Assembly (NCBI GenBank): GCA_017556745.1
Contig: JAFYMF010000030.1
Location: forward strand, 1 to 61,655
From: Clostridia bacterium
Lineage (GTDB): Bacteria; Bacillota; Clostridia; Oscillospirales; CAG-272
Direction: 5' to 3'
DNA length: 61,655 bases
Shown in pieces: positions 17,812 to 26,500 of the stretch. Positions within the stretch are counted from its first letter, which is position 1, and every line of letters starts with the position of its first letter. The position numbers were made by a program, and so were the translations under genes. The notes below the pieces were generated by a model, which was not told the DNA's origin, did no database searches, and was given only the letters and a program-made list of their open reading frames with translations.

Positions 17812-19971
17812 TCACCAGTAGGACGGACGGCGATGAAGCTCAAGATCTTCTATTTTTTCATCCTTGAGCTTGGTTTTGTCAAGAGCGGTATTTACGATAC
17901 CGTGCTCCAAAAACTTTTCATAAAGCTTTGTGTTAAGCTCTATGCAACCGTTGGCGATCATTTGCTCTTCAGCCAAGTCGGCTATTGCGGATGAATACTT
18001 CGCTCTCTCCTGAATGGTGAACTCAGAAGAATGCGCTTTTAAGAAATTATTGATCATGCGTTTGATCACATTTTCTCCGCCCTCAAACTTCCTGTCAAGA
18101 TAAGAGGATTCAACGCACATGACCTGAAGGGATTCCATATCTATAGCGGCTCTTTGTTGATCTGTCTCTGCTGCCTCATAAGCCTTTTGGAACAGCTCGT
18201 ATCCCTTTACGACTACCTGAGGAAGCTCGGCAACATCGGTAAAGAAATTCCAGTACTGAGTCCAGTCAACCGATTCGTAGTTTCTGACCATATCGGTTGT
18301 GAGATCCTCGGGATATGCCCAAGGCTCGTTCTTTTGGATAAAGTCATCAAATCCGAATATGCGTGCCGCACTTGTGAAGGTACCGAAGCAATTATCCGCG
18401 GACTCTTCATGCATAAGATCGAAGTACTCTCTTAAGTAGGTCCAACCCTTTCCGTAAACGTCCCGGAGAAATTCATCAATGAGCCCATAGTATTCTTCCT
18501 CTGTCATATAGGGGTCCCAAAGAACCTTGGACAGGACGTAAAGACGGAGGTCGTGGAAACTGGTACACTGAGAACCGCTTGTACTTTCCTCATGAACACC
18601 GATAACACCGCTGTCGGCAAAGAAACGCGCGTTGGCAAGAAGAACATCGAAGTTCGGATAGGATGCATGGAACTCGCTCCAGTTTATAATGTAGTCCCAA
18701 ATGAAAAGATTGTCGGTGATCTCAGACCATTGTTCTATATCCTGAGTAAAAGAGGTCTTGGTTACTGCCTGAGAAGTATTTAAGTTATCGGGGTGCTCGG
18801 TGATAGGATGTGAAAAGCACTCCTCAATGGTACACAGACGGATGATAACGTTGTCAGCGGGCTTTACTGTCAAGGGAACGTTTCTTGTATACTGGTATGC
18901 CAGTGTCTCAAAGGTTATATGGGGGAACTCATCCTTCAGCGCTGTGGCAATAGCGTTTACAAACATAACGGTAGCCGCAGCGTGAGAACCCTCTTTGGTA
19001 TAGAGCTCCTTACAGCTTTTACATGAGCAGTAATCCTGATTATCATTCTGTGATATAGAGAAATATCTATAGTTGGGGTCATCTTTTTTCTTGTTGATCA
19101 GATTTCTGGCGCTCTCTATTGCGATCTCAAGTACCTCGGGATTGGTCAGACACAGCTGACCTATCTCATAGCTGCTGTTTTCTTTAATTTCCGCATTGGT
19201 AAGACCCATAGAATAATATTCGGGGTGGTCCTTGTAATAGGTTTTTGGCGGAACGAGGTCGTCATACGAATGTGACCATTTGATCCATGCCTGATATCCG
19301 CCGTATTCTTCGGGAAGACTGTATCTGCTGCTGAGCTTCCGCTTTACGGTAACGATATCATTTTTGTAATTATAGCTGCTTATGTAACGGAGCTGAAAAA
19401 CGGGGATCTGTTTATCCTCTTCATCCATGACCTCAATGGCAACGGTATCCGTCTCCGGTACCTTCTCAAAGTCCTTGGTGTAGAAACGGCAGCCGAGATA
19501 GCTCTCAAGAAATTCATAAACACCGAAAAGAGTACCTCTCTGTTCACCGCCTACGATAAAGAGCTTTTTACCGACAGTCTTTATAACGAGACCGTCCTCA
19601 CCCAGCTCCTCGCGGTCAAATTCACCCTCGGTCTCGCGGTTGGTCTTACCGATGACGATCTCCTTTTCGGTGGGGGTAGCAGCGTCGGTAACGATCGGTA
19701 CCTCAACACCGGTAATCTGCTTCAGGTATGACTGAAGCTCAGTTGAAGCGGTAACTTCGGAAATATATGCGTTCTCACCGCGGACGATGACGTAATCGGA
19801 TGTACCGTCGGCAATGAGGGTCAGCATTTCACGGGGCGGATCCTCATTTACCGTTGTGTCGTCAGGTGCGGTGGTGTCATCGGGAGTATTACCGGTCCCA
19901 CCACCACAGGCAGTAAGGGCAGACAGTATAAATGCCATCAAAAGTAAGGCACTGAGAAGCTTTCTTTTCAT
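17812..19971 (-). CDS. DUF4838 glycosidase-like lipoprotein
   Basis: A 719-residue lipoprotein: signal peptide with lipobox LTAC (Cys22), a Thr/Asp/Pro-rich linker, a beta domain (residues about 48-160, with YVIVRGENAYISEVTASTELQSYLKQI) like the N-terminal domains of GH67/GH115-type enzymes, then the DUF4838 TIM-barrel-like region with FSISQNDNQDYCSCKSCKELY and YQYTRNVPLTVKPADNVIIRLC. DUF4838 proteins are common in polysaccharide-degrading gut bacteria and are presumed glycoside hydrolases; the substrate is unknown. It is a single-gene unit with its own promoter at 20015-20043 and AGAAAGGA ribosome binding site. Confidence 0.85.
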   Translation of the reverse strand: MKRKLLSALLLMAFILSALTACGGGTGNTPDDTTAPDDTTVNEDPPREMLTLIADGTSDYVIVRGENAYISEVTASTELQSYLKQITGVEVPIVTDAATPTEKEIVIGKTNRETEGEFDREELGEDGLVIKTVGKKLFIVGGEQRGTLFGVYEFLESYLGCRFYTKDFEKVPETDTVAIEVMDEEDKQIPVFQLRYISSYNYKNDIVTVKRKLSSRYSLPEEYGGYQAWIKWSHSYDDLVPPKTYYKDHPEYYSMGLTNAEIKENSSYEIGQLCLTNPEVLEIAIESARNLINKKKDDPNYRYFSISQNDNQDYCSCKSCKELYTKEGSHAAATVMFVNAIATALKDEFPHITFETLAYQYTRNVPLTVKPADNVIIRLCTIEECFSHPITEHPDNLNTSQAVTKTSFTQDIEQWSEITDNLFIWDYIINWSEFHASYPNFDVLLANARFFADSGVIGVHEESTSGSQCTSFHDLRLYVLSKVLWDPYMTEEEYYGLIDEFLRDVYGKGWTYLREYFDLMHEESADNCFGTFTSAARIFGFDDFIQKNEPWAYPEDLTTDMVRNYESVDWTQYWNFFTDVAELPQVVVKGYELFQKAYEAAETDQQRAAIDMESLQVMCVESSYLDRKFEGGENVIKRMINNFLKAHSSEFTIQERAKYSSAIADLAEEQMIANGCIELNTKLYEKFLEHGIVNTALDKTKLKDEKIEDLELHRRPSYW

Positions 19972-20014
19972 TTTGTTTGTCCTTTCTGTATGAGATTCTT
20001 TCCTTTACAGAATA

Positions 20015-20043
20015 ATTAAACCATAAAACCCCCGTATTGTCAA
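20015..20043 (-). promoter_or_regulatory. SigA promoter for the DUF4838 gene
   Basis: On the minus strand TTGACA (20038-20043), a 17-base spacer and TTTAAT (20015-20020), 44 bases from the start codon. Confidence 0.75.
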
Positions 20044-20137
20044 TGCTATACAATTGATTTCAATACAGTAAAGTAAAAAATTCACAAAATAACCAAGTCG
20101 TGACCACCGGCTGTGACGATGGTTTTCTATGCACAAT

Positions 20138-20168
20138 AAAAAATCGGCAGAGCCAGCGGCTCTGCCGA
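20138..20168 (-). terminator. Terminator of the galU-deaminase transcript
   Basis: On the minus strand CGGCAGAGCC and GGCTCTGCCG form a 10-bp stem with a three-base loop, followed by ATTTTTTATT. Confidence 0.9.
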
Positions 20169-20185
20169 GAAGATTATTATGACGG

Positions 20186-20680
20186 TCAATATCCAAAGGT
20201 CATTGAAAGACTGTCGTCATCGTCGATCCAGCTCTGAACGTCGATAACACGGTATTCTTCCTTTGTATCTCTTATAATTACCGTTTCTATTCCCGCGTTG
20301 ATGATCATTCTTTTACACATCATGCAGGAGTTAGTGCCGCTCTGGAGACTTTTGTCATGAGGGCTGATGCAGACCATATAGAGAGTTGCCCCTAGCATTT
20401 GCTCACGGGGTGCGGCAATGATGGCATTGGCCTCAGAATGAAGAGAACGGCATAGCTCGTATCTTTCGCCTCGGGGAATGTTCATTTCCTCTCTGATGCA
20501 GCTGCCTCTGTCACAGCAGTTGATTCGTCCTCTGGGAGCACCGTTATATCCGGTGGACACGATAACGTCATTTTTTACGATGATCGCACCGAATGCACGG
20601 CGGAGACAGGTAGAGCGCTCTGCTACTGTCTGGGCAATATCAAGGTAATAGTTTTCTTTAGATACTCTGTCCATTTCCAT
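20186..20680 (-). CDS. dCMP deaminase-family (ComEB-like) protein
   Basis: A 164-residue zinc-dependent deoxycytidylate deaminase-like protein. The zinc and proton-transfer motif is LHSEANAI (His and Glu) and the second zinc motif is NSCMMCKRMI (C-x2-C). An extra NCCDRGSCIREE stretch at residues about 54-65 matches the additional zinc region seen in dCMP deaminases. The enzyme deaminates dCMP to dUMP, feeding dTMP synthesis. It lies 26 bases downstream of galU on the same strand and shares its promoter and the terminator at 20138-20168. Confidence 0.88.
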   Translation of the reverse strand: MEMDRVSKENYYLDIAQTVAERSTCLRRAFGAIIVKNDVIVSTGYNGAPRGRINCCDRGSCIREEMNIPRGERYELCRSLHSEANAIIAAPREQMLGATLYMVCISPHDKSLQSGTNSCMMCKRMIINAGIETVIIRDTKEEYRVIDVQSWIDDDDSLSMTFGY

Positions 20681-20706
20681 ATCCGTCCTTTACGGTTTTT
20701 AAAAAA

Positions 20707-21585
20707 TCAAAGGGTGGATGCAAACTTCTTTATATATTCAGTGAACGCGGCACCGAGCTCAGGGTCCTTTACCGCTCTCTCTACGTTTGCGGAAAGGAAA
20801 CCTAACTTTGATCCGAGATCGTATCTGGTTCCCTCGAAATCAAGAGCGGTCATTCCCTTGGTCACAGAGAGGGTACGCATTGCATCGGTGAGCTGAATCT
20901 CACCGCCGGCACCGGGAGGAGTATTGTCAATAATATCAAATATATCGGGGGTGAGCACGACTCTGCCGAGAATGGTAAGGAGAGAGAAGATATTGTCGGG
21001 GCTTGGCTTCTCTATCATGTCGGACACAAAATATTCACCCTCTGCATCTGCGGGCTCTACCTTAAGGGAAGAATACTTCTGTATCTGCTCTACGGTAACC
21101 TCCTTTACACCGGCTACAGCCTTACCGTATTTTTCGTACATATCAATAAGCTGTTTTACAACAGGTGTCTCGGAGAAGATTATATCGTCACCGTAAAGTA
21201 CTGCAAAGGGCTCGTTTCCGATGAAAGCGCGTGCGCGGCCGATGGCATGTCCCAGACCCTTGGTCTCAAGCTGACGAATAAAGTGAACGTTTGCCGACTC
21301 GGCGTCCCGATGAAGCTCTGCAATGATTTCATCCTTGCCTTTCTCCCTCAGCTTTACGTCATACTCGGTACAGTAGTCAAAATAGTCCTCTATTGCCTCT
21401 TTACCACGGCCTGTGATAATGAGAATATCGGTAATACCACTCTTTACCGCCTCTTCAACCAGATATGATATTGCGGGACGGTCAACGATAGGCAGCATTT
21501 CCTTGGGCACGGCTCTTGCGATAGGTAACATTCTGGTACCGAGACCGGCTGCGGGAATGACTGCTTTGGTTATCTTGTTTGCCAT
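20707..21585 (-). CDS. galU: UTP-glucose-1-phosphate uridylyltransferase
   Basis: A 292-residue nucleotidyltransferase with the signature VIPAAGLGTRMLPIARAVPKEMLPIVD, EEAVKSGITDILIITGRGKEAIEDYFD, FAVLYGDDIIF and GGEIQLTDAM. It makes UDP-glucose from UTP and glucose-1-phosphate for glycolipid, wall-polymer and Leloir metabolism, which fits the LtaS-like enzyme and galactokinase elsewhere in the window. Length is normal. It is first in a two-gene operon with the dCMP deaminase-like gene and has a very good promoter. The leader between promoter and start is about 80 bases and shows no clear riboswitch. Confidence 0.96.
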   Translation of the reverse strand: MANKITKAVIPAAGLGTRMLPIARAVPKEMLPIVDRPAISYLVEEAVKSGITDILIITGRGKEAIEDYFDYCTEYDVKLREKGKDEIIAELHRDAESANVHFIRQLETKGLGHAIGRARAFIGNEPFAVLYGDDIIFSETPVVKQLIDMYEKYGKAVAGVKEVTVEQIQKYSSLKVEPADAEGEYFVSDMIEKPSPDNIFSLLTILGRVVLTPDIFDIIDNTPPGAGGEIQLTDAMRTLSVTKGMTALDFEGTRYDLGSKLGFLSANVERAVKDPELGAAFTEYIKKFASTL

Positions 21586-21674
21586 AAAAGTTTCCTCTTT
21601 TTATATAAACGTTATTTTTAATGCATCTAACGGTTATTATCCTTTGCGAGAGGAAAAATATACCGTACTATTCT

Positions 21675-21703
21675 ATTATATTGAAAATAAGAATCAAAGT
21701 CAA
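21675..21703 (-). promoter_or_regulatory. SigA promoter for galU
   Basis: On the minus strand TTGACT (21698-21703), 17 bases, TATAAT (21675-21680). It fires away from the promoter at 21803-21830. Confidence 0.85.
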
Positions 21704-21802
21704 GTGTTAATCCCGTCAGAAAAAATACGTGATGAAATTATTTGACACTGCTTCAAAATAATGCAGAATCATCAAAAAAGACAGAATTTTACCTCTTTTC
21801 TC

Positions 21803-21830
21803 TTGACAAAAAAAATAAGTATTATATAAT
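21803..21830 (+). promoter_or_regulatory. Consensus SigA promoter of the oxidoreductase gene
   Basis: Perfect TTGACA (21803-21808) and TATAAT (21825-21830) with a 16-base spacer, starting a leader of about 119 bases. Confidence 0.9.
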
Positions 21831-21836
21831 AATAAA

Positions 21837-21955
21837 AGATAAGGGAAAATGTTTTTATTTTTGCCTGTGCCGCACTTTCGGTATCGGTGCAGGTTATAAC
21901 TATCACAGGAAAGAAGGCATCCGCACAACAACCCTTTGTGTGCGGCACAGCGATT
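21837..21955 (+). promoter_or_regulatory. Structured 5' leader with an 11-bp inverted repeat
   Basis: CTGTGCCGCAC (21864-21874) is exactly complementary to GTGCGGCACAG (21940-21950), which ends five bases before the ATG of the Gfo/Idh gene. The expected ribosome binding site immediately before that ATG is missing; the only purine-rich run (AGGAAAGAAGG, 21907-21917) lies inside the loop, more than 35 bases upstream. The stem would sit directly on the translation start, so a cis-acting translational control element is plausible. I cannot assign it to a known riboswitch class. Confidence 0.5.
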
Positions 21956-23014
21956 ATGAGTAACAAGAAAAATGTCGTTATCGTCGGTTTTGGCGGTATG
22001 GGTCATTGGCACGCAGGCGAGATCGCAGGCAGTGACGTTGTAAATCTTCTCGGTATCTATGATATTAAGCAGAGCGTTATTGACGATGCGAAGAAGGAAG
22101 GTATCTATACCTACTCTTCATTTGAAGAGGTTCTTGCTGACAAGCGTATTGATGTTATCCTTATTGCAACCGAGAATGACTTCCATAAGCCTCTTGCAAT
22201 CGAGGCAATGAACCACGGTCATAATGTAATTACCGAGAAGCCCGTAACCCTTTCTTCTGAGGATCTTAAAGAGATGATAGAGGCTTCCAAGAGAAACAAT
22301 GTTCTCTTTACCACTCACCAGAACCGTCGTTGGGATGAGGACTTCCTTGCTGTAAAGCAGATATATGACGAGGGTACTATCGGCCCGATATTTAACATTG
22401 AGTCCCGTGTTCACGGCTCCCGCGGTATTCCCGGTGACTGGCGCGGTATGAAGAAGCATGGCGGCGGTATGATGCTTGACTGGGGTGTTCATCTTCTCGA
22501 CCAGATCGTTAACGTGCTCCTCCCCGACAGAAAGATCCTTTCTATCTATGCTACAATGGATCACGTTACCAACTATGAGGTTGATGATGGCTTCCGTCTT
22601 ACCATGATGTTTGAGGGTGACCTCAGAGTATACGTTGAGGTTGGTACCTCTAACTTTATCGATCTTCCCCGTTGGTATGTACAGGGTGAAGACGGTACCG
22701 CAAGAAGCGGCTGGGATATTTCCAGAGGCAGAATCACCTGCTGCACTAACTGGGAGGCTAAGGATGCAGTGCCGATCCGTACTGCTGCAGGTCTTACCAA
22801 GACCATGGCACCCAGAACTGATGATACCATTAAGGACGTTGATTATCCTCAGCTTGAGGCTGATGTTCACGATTTCTACCGCAACATTTGTGCTACTCTT
22901 GACGGTAAGGCAACTCAGCTTGTAACTCACGAGCAGCTTGCAAAGGTTATGAAGGTTATGGAGACCGCGTTCGAGTCAGACCGTCTCGGTCAGGTTCTTC
23001 CTTTCGAGAACTAA
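21956..23014 (+). CDS. Gfo/Idh/MocA-family NAD(P)-dependent oxidoreductase
   Basis: A 352-residue oxidoreductase with an N-terminal Rossmann fold (VVIVGFGGMGHWHAGEI), the family motif ITEKPVTLSSEDLKEMI with the conserved Glu-Lys-Pro, and a C-terminal dimerisation/substrate domain (HGGGMMLDWGVHLLDQIV). Members oxidise or epimerise sugars, inositols and related compounds; the substrate cannot be told from sequence. The ATG at 21956 matches the usual start of the family; longer GTG-initiated forms would translate through the leader. It is monocistronic, with a very strong promoter and a strong terminator, and uses high-expression-type codons. Confidence 0.9.
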   Translation: MSNKKNVVIVGFGGMGHWHAGEIAGSDVVNLLGIYDIKQSVIDDAKKEGIYTYSSFEEVLADKRIDVILIATENDFHKPLAIEAMNHGHNVITEKPVTLSSEDLKEMIEASKRNNVLFTTHQNRRWDEDFLAVKQIYDEGTIGPIFNIESRVHGSRGIPGDWRGMKKHGGGMMLDWGVHLLDQIVNVLLPDRKILSIYATMDHVTNYEVDDGFRLTMMFEGDLRVYVEVGTSNFIDLPRWYVQGEDGTARSGWDISRGRITCCTNWEAKDAVPIRTAAGLTKTMAPRTDDTIKDVDYPQLEADVHDFYRNICATLDGKATQLVTHEQLAKVMKVMETAFESDRLGQVLPFEN

Positions 23015-23035
23015 TAAACTATACGATTACATAAG

Positions 23036-23066
23036 GATCCGCAGAGTTTTCTCTGCGGATCTTTTT
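23036..23066 (+). terminator. Terminator of the oxidoreductase gene
   Basis: GATCCGCAGAG and CTCTGCGGATC form an 11-bp stem with a TTTT loop, followed by seven T. Confidence 0.95.
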
Positions 23067-23110
23067 TTATTTTCCGGTTTTGTAAAAAATTGGCGGGGGT
23101 TGTGTTACTA

Positions 23111-23187
23111 AGACGACGAAAATCCGTTAGAGTATATTTGCAAGGGTAAACGGGCAGCGGTCGTCTACGGGAGGGCAATCGCTGCCC
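23111..23187 (+). promoter_or_regulatory. Pseudoknot-capable leader of the phage-like cassette
   Basis: Two perfect complementary pairs interleave: AGACGAC (23111-23117) with GTCGTCT (23160-23166), and GGGCAGCG (23152-23159) with CGCTGCCC (23180-23187). Their order A-B-A'-B' makes an H-type pseudoknot with no base between B and A'. A third pairing, CCGTT (23124-23128) with AACGG (23149-23153), competes with the second by two bases. The element ends 14 bases before the GGAGG of the first cassette gene. No promoter is obvious just upstream. No known riboswitch family is recognised. Confidence 0.5.
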
Positions 23188-23211
23188 CGAAAACTAAAAA
23201 TGGAGGAAAAC

Positions 23212-24642
23212 ATGAAATATTCGGACTACAAATTTTCTCTTGATATTAACGGAAGTACCTCTGTCTTTACACCAACGGTAAAAAAGGGTGACACGGTAAG
23301 ACGTCTTATCATAACTCTTACTCAGAACGGACGTCCCTATACCCCGGGGGAAGGATGCAGGGCGGTATTCAGAGGCCAGAAGCCTGACGGTACTGTGCTT
23401 TTTAATGACTGTACGATAAATAAAGGAACAATAACTGTCCCTATAACATCTCAGACTATTGCCATGCCGGGAATAGTACGGTGTGAGATATCCCTATATT
23501 CTGAGGCCGGGGAACTTCTTACATCTCCCACATTTGACATACAGGTACATGATACGTTAACTTATGACGGAGAAATAGAATCTTCGAATGAGTACACGGC
23601 CCTCACCAAGTTGATCGAGGAGGTTGGAGGGATCGATCAAGCAGTGAACGATGCACTCCTTCGTGCGGTAGAAAAGGGTGATATTTCTGTAGAAAACGGC
23701 AAATCTGCTTATGAAATCGCACTTGACAACGGATTTGAGGGAACAGAGACCGAGTGGATTGAATCGCTAAAAGGTGAGCAGGGCATACAGGGTATTCAAG
23801 GTGATAGGGGCGAACAGGGTATACAAGGAATACAAGGTGAAAAAGGAGACAAAGGAGATCCCGGAGAGAAGGGAGATCCCGGAGAAAAAGGCGAACCCGG
23901 AGAGAAGGGTGACATAGGAGCAACAGGAGCTAACGGCAAGGACGGATATACTCCGATAAAGGGTACGGACTATTTCACCGAAGAGGACAAAGCAGAAATG
24001 GTTAACACCCTCAAAGACACTTGCATTGTTAAAAATCAAGGCTCTGAGAATGTGGGAAAAATCCTTGTTGTGGGTACAGACGGAAACCTTACACTTGTTG
24101 ATATGCCCGAAAGTGGAGTAAGCGGCGACGTGGTTGGAACGCTTGATGAGAGCAACAATATACTGTTGAGCGGAAATCTTGCAGACGGCACTTATACTCT
24201 GAAATATGAGAATGAGGACGGAACATACATTGAGATAGGTACACTTAAAGTTGGTGAAATTCCCGCTACGCCAACATATACCAACCTTGCGAAGAACTTT
24301 ACGACAGGACGTATCAGAGGAACTGGTGAGATTGATTCAACGGTAACAGCGGCAACAACTTGTACAGATTATATACCGTTTACAAAGGACACGGTGGTGA
24401 GGGTAAAGGGATTCGGGGCACTAACGGACTACAATACAGCGGAGTATAGCTTCGATAAAACGATCGTAAATGTTAGCATTGCCAATAATTGTCCCAGTTA
24501 TATCGCATACGCATATGATAGTACAACAGGGGTGGTAACGCTCACATCTTTGCATACCGCAGTGAACTATCTCCGTGTTTCAGGTATTCTCACAGGCACC
24601 ACAGCAGATGTAATTATCACAGTCAACGAGCCTATTGCGTAA
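23212..24642 (+). CDS. BppU-like phage baseplate upper protein with collagen-like repeats
   Basis: A 476-residue protein. Residues about 1-120 match the BppU/baseplate upper domain style (SLDINGSTSVFTPTVKKGDTVRRLIITLTQNGRPY, GCRAVFRGQKPDGT, GIVRCEISLY). Residues about 185-245 are collagen-like Gly-X-Y triplets (about 20), giving a trimeric stalk, followed by GKDGYTPIKGTDYFTEEDKAEMV, a motif very common in phage tail fibres. The remainder is a beta-rich tip domain, probably receptor or glycan binding. The ATG at 23212 is chosen over one at 23200 because GGAGG lies five bases upstream of it. The gene is the first of the cassette. Confidence 0.85.
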   Translation: MKYSDYKFSLDINGSTSVFTPTVKKGDTVRRLIITLTQNGRPYTPGEGCRAVFRGQKPDGTVLFNDCTINKGTITVPITSQTIAMPGIVRCEISLYSEAGELLTSPTFDIQVHDTLTYDGEIESSNEYTALTKLIEEVGGIDQAVNDALLRAVEKGDISVENGKSAYEIALDNGFEGTETEWIESLKGEQGIQGIQGDRGEQGIQGIQGEKGDKGDPGEKGDPGEKGEPGEKGDIGATGANGKDGYTPIKGTDYFTEEDKAEMVNTLKDTCIVKNQGSENVGKILVVGTDGNLTLVDMPESGVSGDVVGTLDESNNILLSGNLADGTYTLKYENEDGTYIEIGTLKVGEIPATPTYTNLAKNFTTGRIRGTGEIDSTVTAATTCTDYIPFTKDTVVRVKGFGALTDYNTAEYSFDKTIVNVSIANNCPSYIAYAYDSTTGVVTLTSLHTAVNYLRVSGILTGTTADVIITVNEPIA

Positions 24643-24654
24643 GGCGGTGAAATT

Positions 24655-25899
24655 ATGAAAATAGGAATCACTAAACTTATAGCTGAGAATATTGCTCCAG
24701 ATAACGTCAAAGGTCTTGCAATCTATGATGGCGACAAAAAGATTTGTGATGTTGACATTACAAAGATGAAGCCGAATCTCAGCGAGCCTCTGTATTCTTT
24801 TGGCTTACTAAGTGATATTCACATGACAGGCGACTCTAATGCAGGAACAAAAGAAAAAGACGGAAACGGTTATATAACAGACGGCTTCTATTTCCGTAAA
24901 GCACTTGATTTTTTTAGTAATTCAGGTTGTAACTTTGTTTGTATTAGCGGCGACTTAACTGACGTTGGGTTATTTGGCTATACTGACGAAAATACAAAAT
25001 CCGAGTATTACTATTATTATCCAGATCAGTTTGAGGAATACAAAGCTATATGTGACCTTTTTCCTAACCTCCATGTTTATGGATGTTGCGGAAACCACGA
25101 AAACTATGTAAAGAACATTGAAGAAGTTTGTGCTGACAAATGGGAAAAACCAACAAAAGTCAATGGAACATGGACTTGGGTGGCAAAGCCTGAGCCTTGG
25201 GCACAAATTGATTCAAGTAAAAAGCTGAAATATTATACAGGTACACCGCTGTATTACACTATTTCTGCTGAAAATACTTCTGAAACCTCTGCAATTGACG
25301 GAGTTAATTCTGTTTCTAATGGAGGTAATATACAACTGCCTTTAGTCGATGTTATTCTCAATCAAACGGATGATGTATTTATATTCTTTGGACAGTCAAC
25401 GCCTATAGCAAATTCTACTTGGACATTTCAAATAGATTGGCTTGAAGCGACACTTGAAGCAAACAAAAATAAAAGATGTTTTGTGTTTGAGCATTTAACC
25501 TTAAATAATGATAGCGGAAACCCTGAAAACGTTCATAATACCTACTGGGGAGATTTAGAAAGTAGATTGGTTAGTATTTTAAGCAAATACCCTAACACAA
25601 TTCTGTTTCACGGACATTCTCACATGCAATTCCAAGAACAGTTAAAAGTTACATACTCCAATTATTCAACAAATCGTGGGTTCAAATCTGTTCACATTCC
25701 GTCAACGTCATATACACGTAAACTGGTTGACCAAAATGGTGATGGTATATGGAATGCTGGAGATAAAGAAAATATTCCAGACGGTTCGCAAGGTTATATC
25801 TGTGATGTTTATGAAAATTGTATTGTATTAAAAGGATATGATTTTCAGACAAATGAATTTGTGCCGATAGCACAGTATTGCATTGATACTACGTTATAA
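24655..25899 (+). CDS. Calcineurin-like metallophosphoesterase in the phage cassette
   Basis: A 414-residue protein. After about 45 residues of a tail-protein-like N-terminus (AIYDGDKKICDVDITKMKPN) comes a metallophosphoesterase domain with all metal motifs: LLSDIHMT, ISGDLTD, GCCGNHENY and ILFHGHSH. The base composition is clearly more A+T-rich than in neighbouring genes, which suggests separate acquisition. Phage tail-associated phosphoesterases may remove phosphodiester-linked cell-surface decorations such as teichoic acids; that is inference. Its start lies 12 bases after the baseplate gene with GGCGGTGA upstream. Confidence 0.82.
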   Translation: MKIGITKLIAENIAPDNVKGLAIYDGDKKICDVDITKMKPNLSEPLYSFGLLSDIHMTGDSNAGTKEKDGNGYITDGFYFRKALDFFSNSGCNFVCISGDLTDVGLFGYTDENTKSEYYYYYPDQFEEYKAICDLFPNLHVYGCCGNHENYVKNIEEVCADKWEKPTKVNGTWTWVAKPEPWAQIDSSKKLKYYTGTPLYYTISAENTSETSAIDGVNSVSNGGNIQLPLVDVILNQTDDVFIFFGQSTPIANSTWTFQIDWLEATLEANKNKRCFVFEHLTLNNDSGNPENVHNTYWGDLESRLVSILSKYPNTILFHGHSHMQFQEQLKVTYSNYSTNRGFKSVHIPSTSYTRKLVDQNGDGIWNAGDKENIPDGSQGYICDVYENCIVLKGYDFQTNEFVPIAQYCIDTTL

Positions 25900-25950
25900 A
25901 CAATTGATTTAGGGACAGTACAGGGACGATAAAAACTTAAGGAGTAAAAA

Positions 25951-26232
25951 ATGAATTTAACAACGATAATCGCTTTATTTACAGAACTTGGTGTTCTTGT
26001 TGCGGCAATAATGCCGATAATAGTGAGCATAAAAAGGATTGGTACAGGTACAAAATGTCAGCTGAGAAGCGAAATGCTGAGAATATATTACCGACACAAG
26101 GAAACAGGAGTGCTGAGACAGTATGAATATGAGAACTTCGTTCTGCTGTATGAGGCATACCGCGCGCTCAGAGGAAATTCGTTTATCGAAAAAATATATT
26201 CCGAAATAAAAACCTGGAAAATAGAAAGCTAA
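25951..26232 (+). CDS. Small membrane protein preceding the holin
   Basis: A 93-residue protein with one N-terminal membrane helix (residues about 4-27) and a basic, Tyr-rich C-terminal part (LRSEMLRIYYRHKETGVLRQYEYENFVLLYEAYRALRGNSF). Proteins of this layout often lie directly upstream of the holin in Clostridia phages; their role is not established, possibly a second holin or a spanin-like regulator. A strong AAGGAG ribosome binding site precedes the ATG. Confidence 0.7.
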   Translation: MNLTTIIALFTELGVLVAAIMPIIVSIKRIGTGTKCQLRSEMLRIYYRHKETGVLRQYEYENFVLLYEAYRALRGNSFIEKIYSEIKTWKIES

Positions 26233-26245
26233 AGGAGTAACAAAA

Positions 26246-26500
26246 ATGAAAATATCAGCATCAACTGTTACGAGAACAGTGGTTCTCGCTATAGCACTTG
26301 TAAACCAGATACTTACCGCCGCAGGCTTAAACCCTCTGCCATTTGCAGAGGAAACCGTATACGAGCTGCTGGCTGCCGTATTTACTCTTGGAGCAGCAGC
26401 TGTGGCATGGTGGAAAAACAACAGCTTCACCGACGAGGCAATAGCGGCGGACGCTTATATGAATAAACTCAAAGAAAAGAGAGAAAGCGAAGATATATGA
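26246..26500 (+). CDS. Phage holin (SPP1/phi LC3-type)
   Basis: An 84-residue protein with two membrane helices (about residues 6-28 and 36-55, ending in AVAWWKNNSFTDEA) and a charged C-terminus. WWKNNSFT is a hallmark of this small holin family. It would form membrane lesions that release the amidase encoded by the next gene. Its stop overlaps the amidase start by four bases (ATGA). Confidence 0.88.
   Translation: MKISASTVTRTVVLAIALVNQILTAAGLNPLPFAEETVYELLAAVFTLGAAAVAWWKNNSFTDEAIAADAYMNKLKEKRESEDI

Noticed and set aside
23750..23950. Tandem repeat as a CRISPR or microsatellite
   Set aside because: It is the coding sequence of Gly-X-Y collagen-like triplets within an intact gene.
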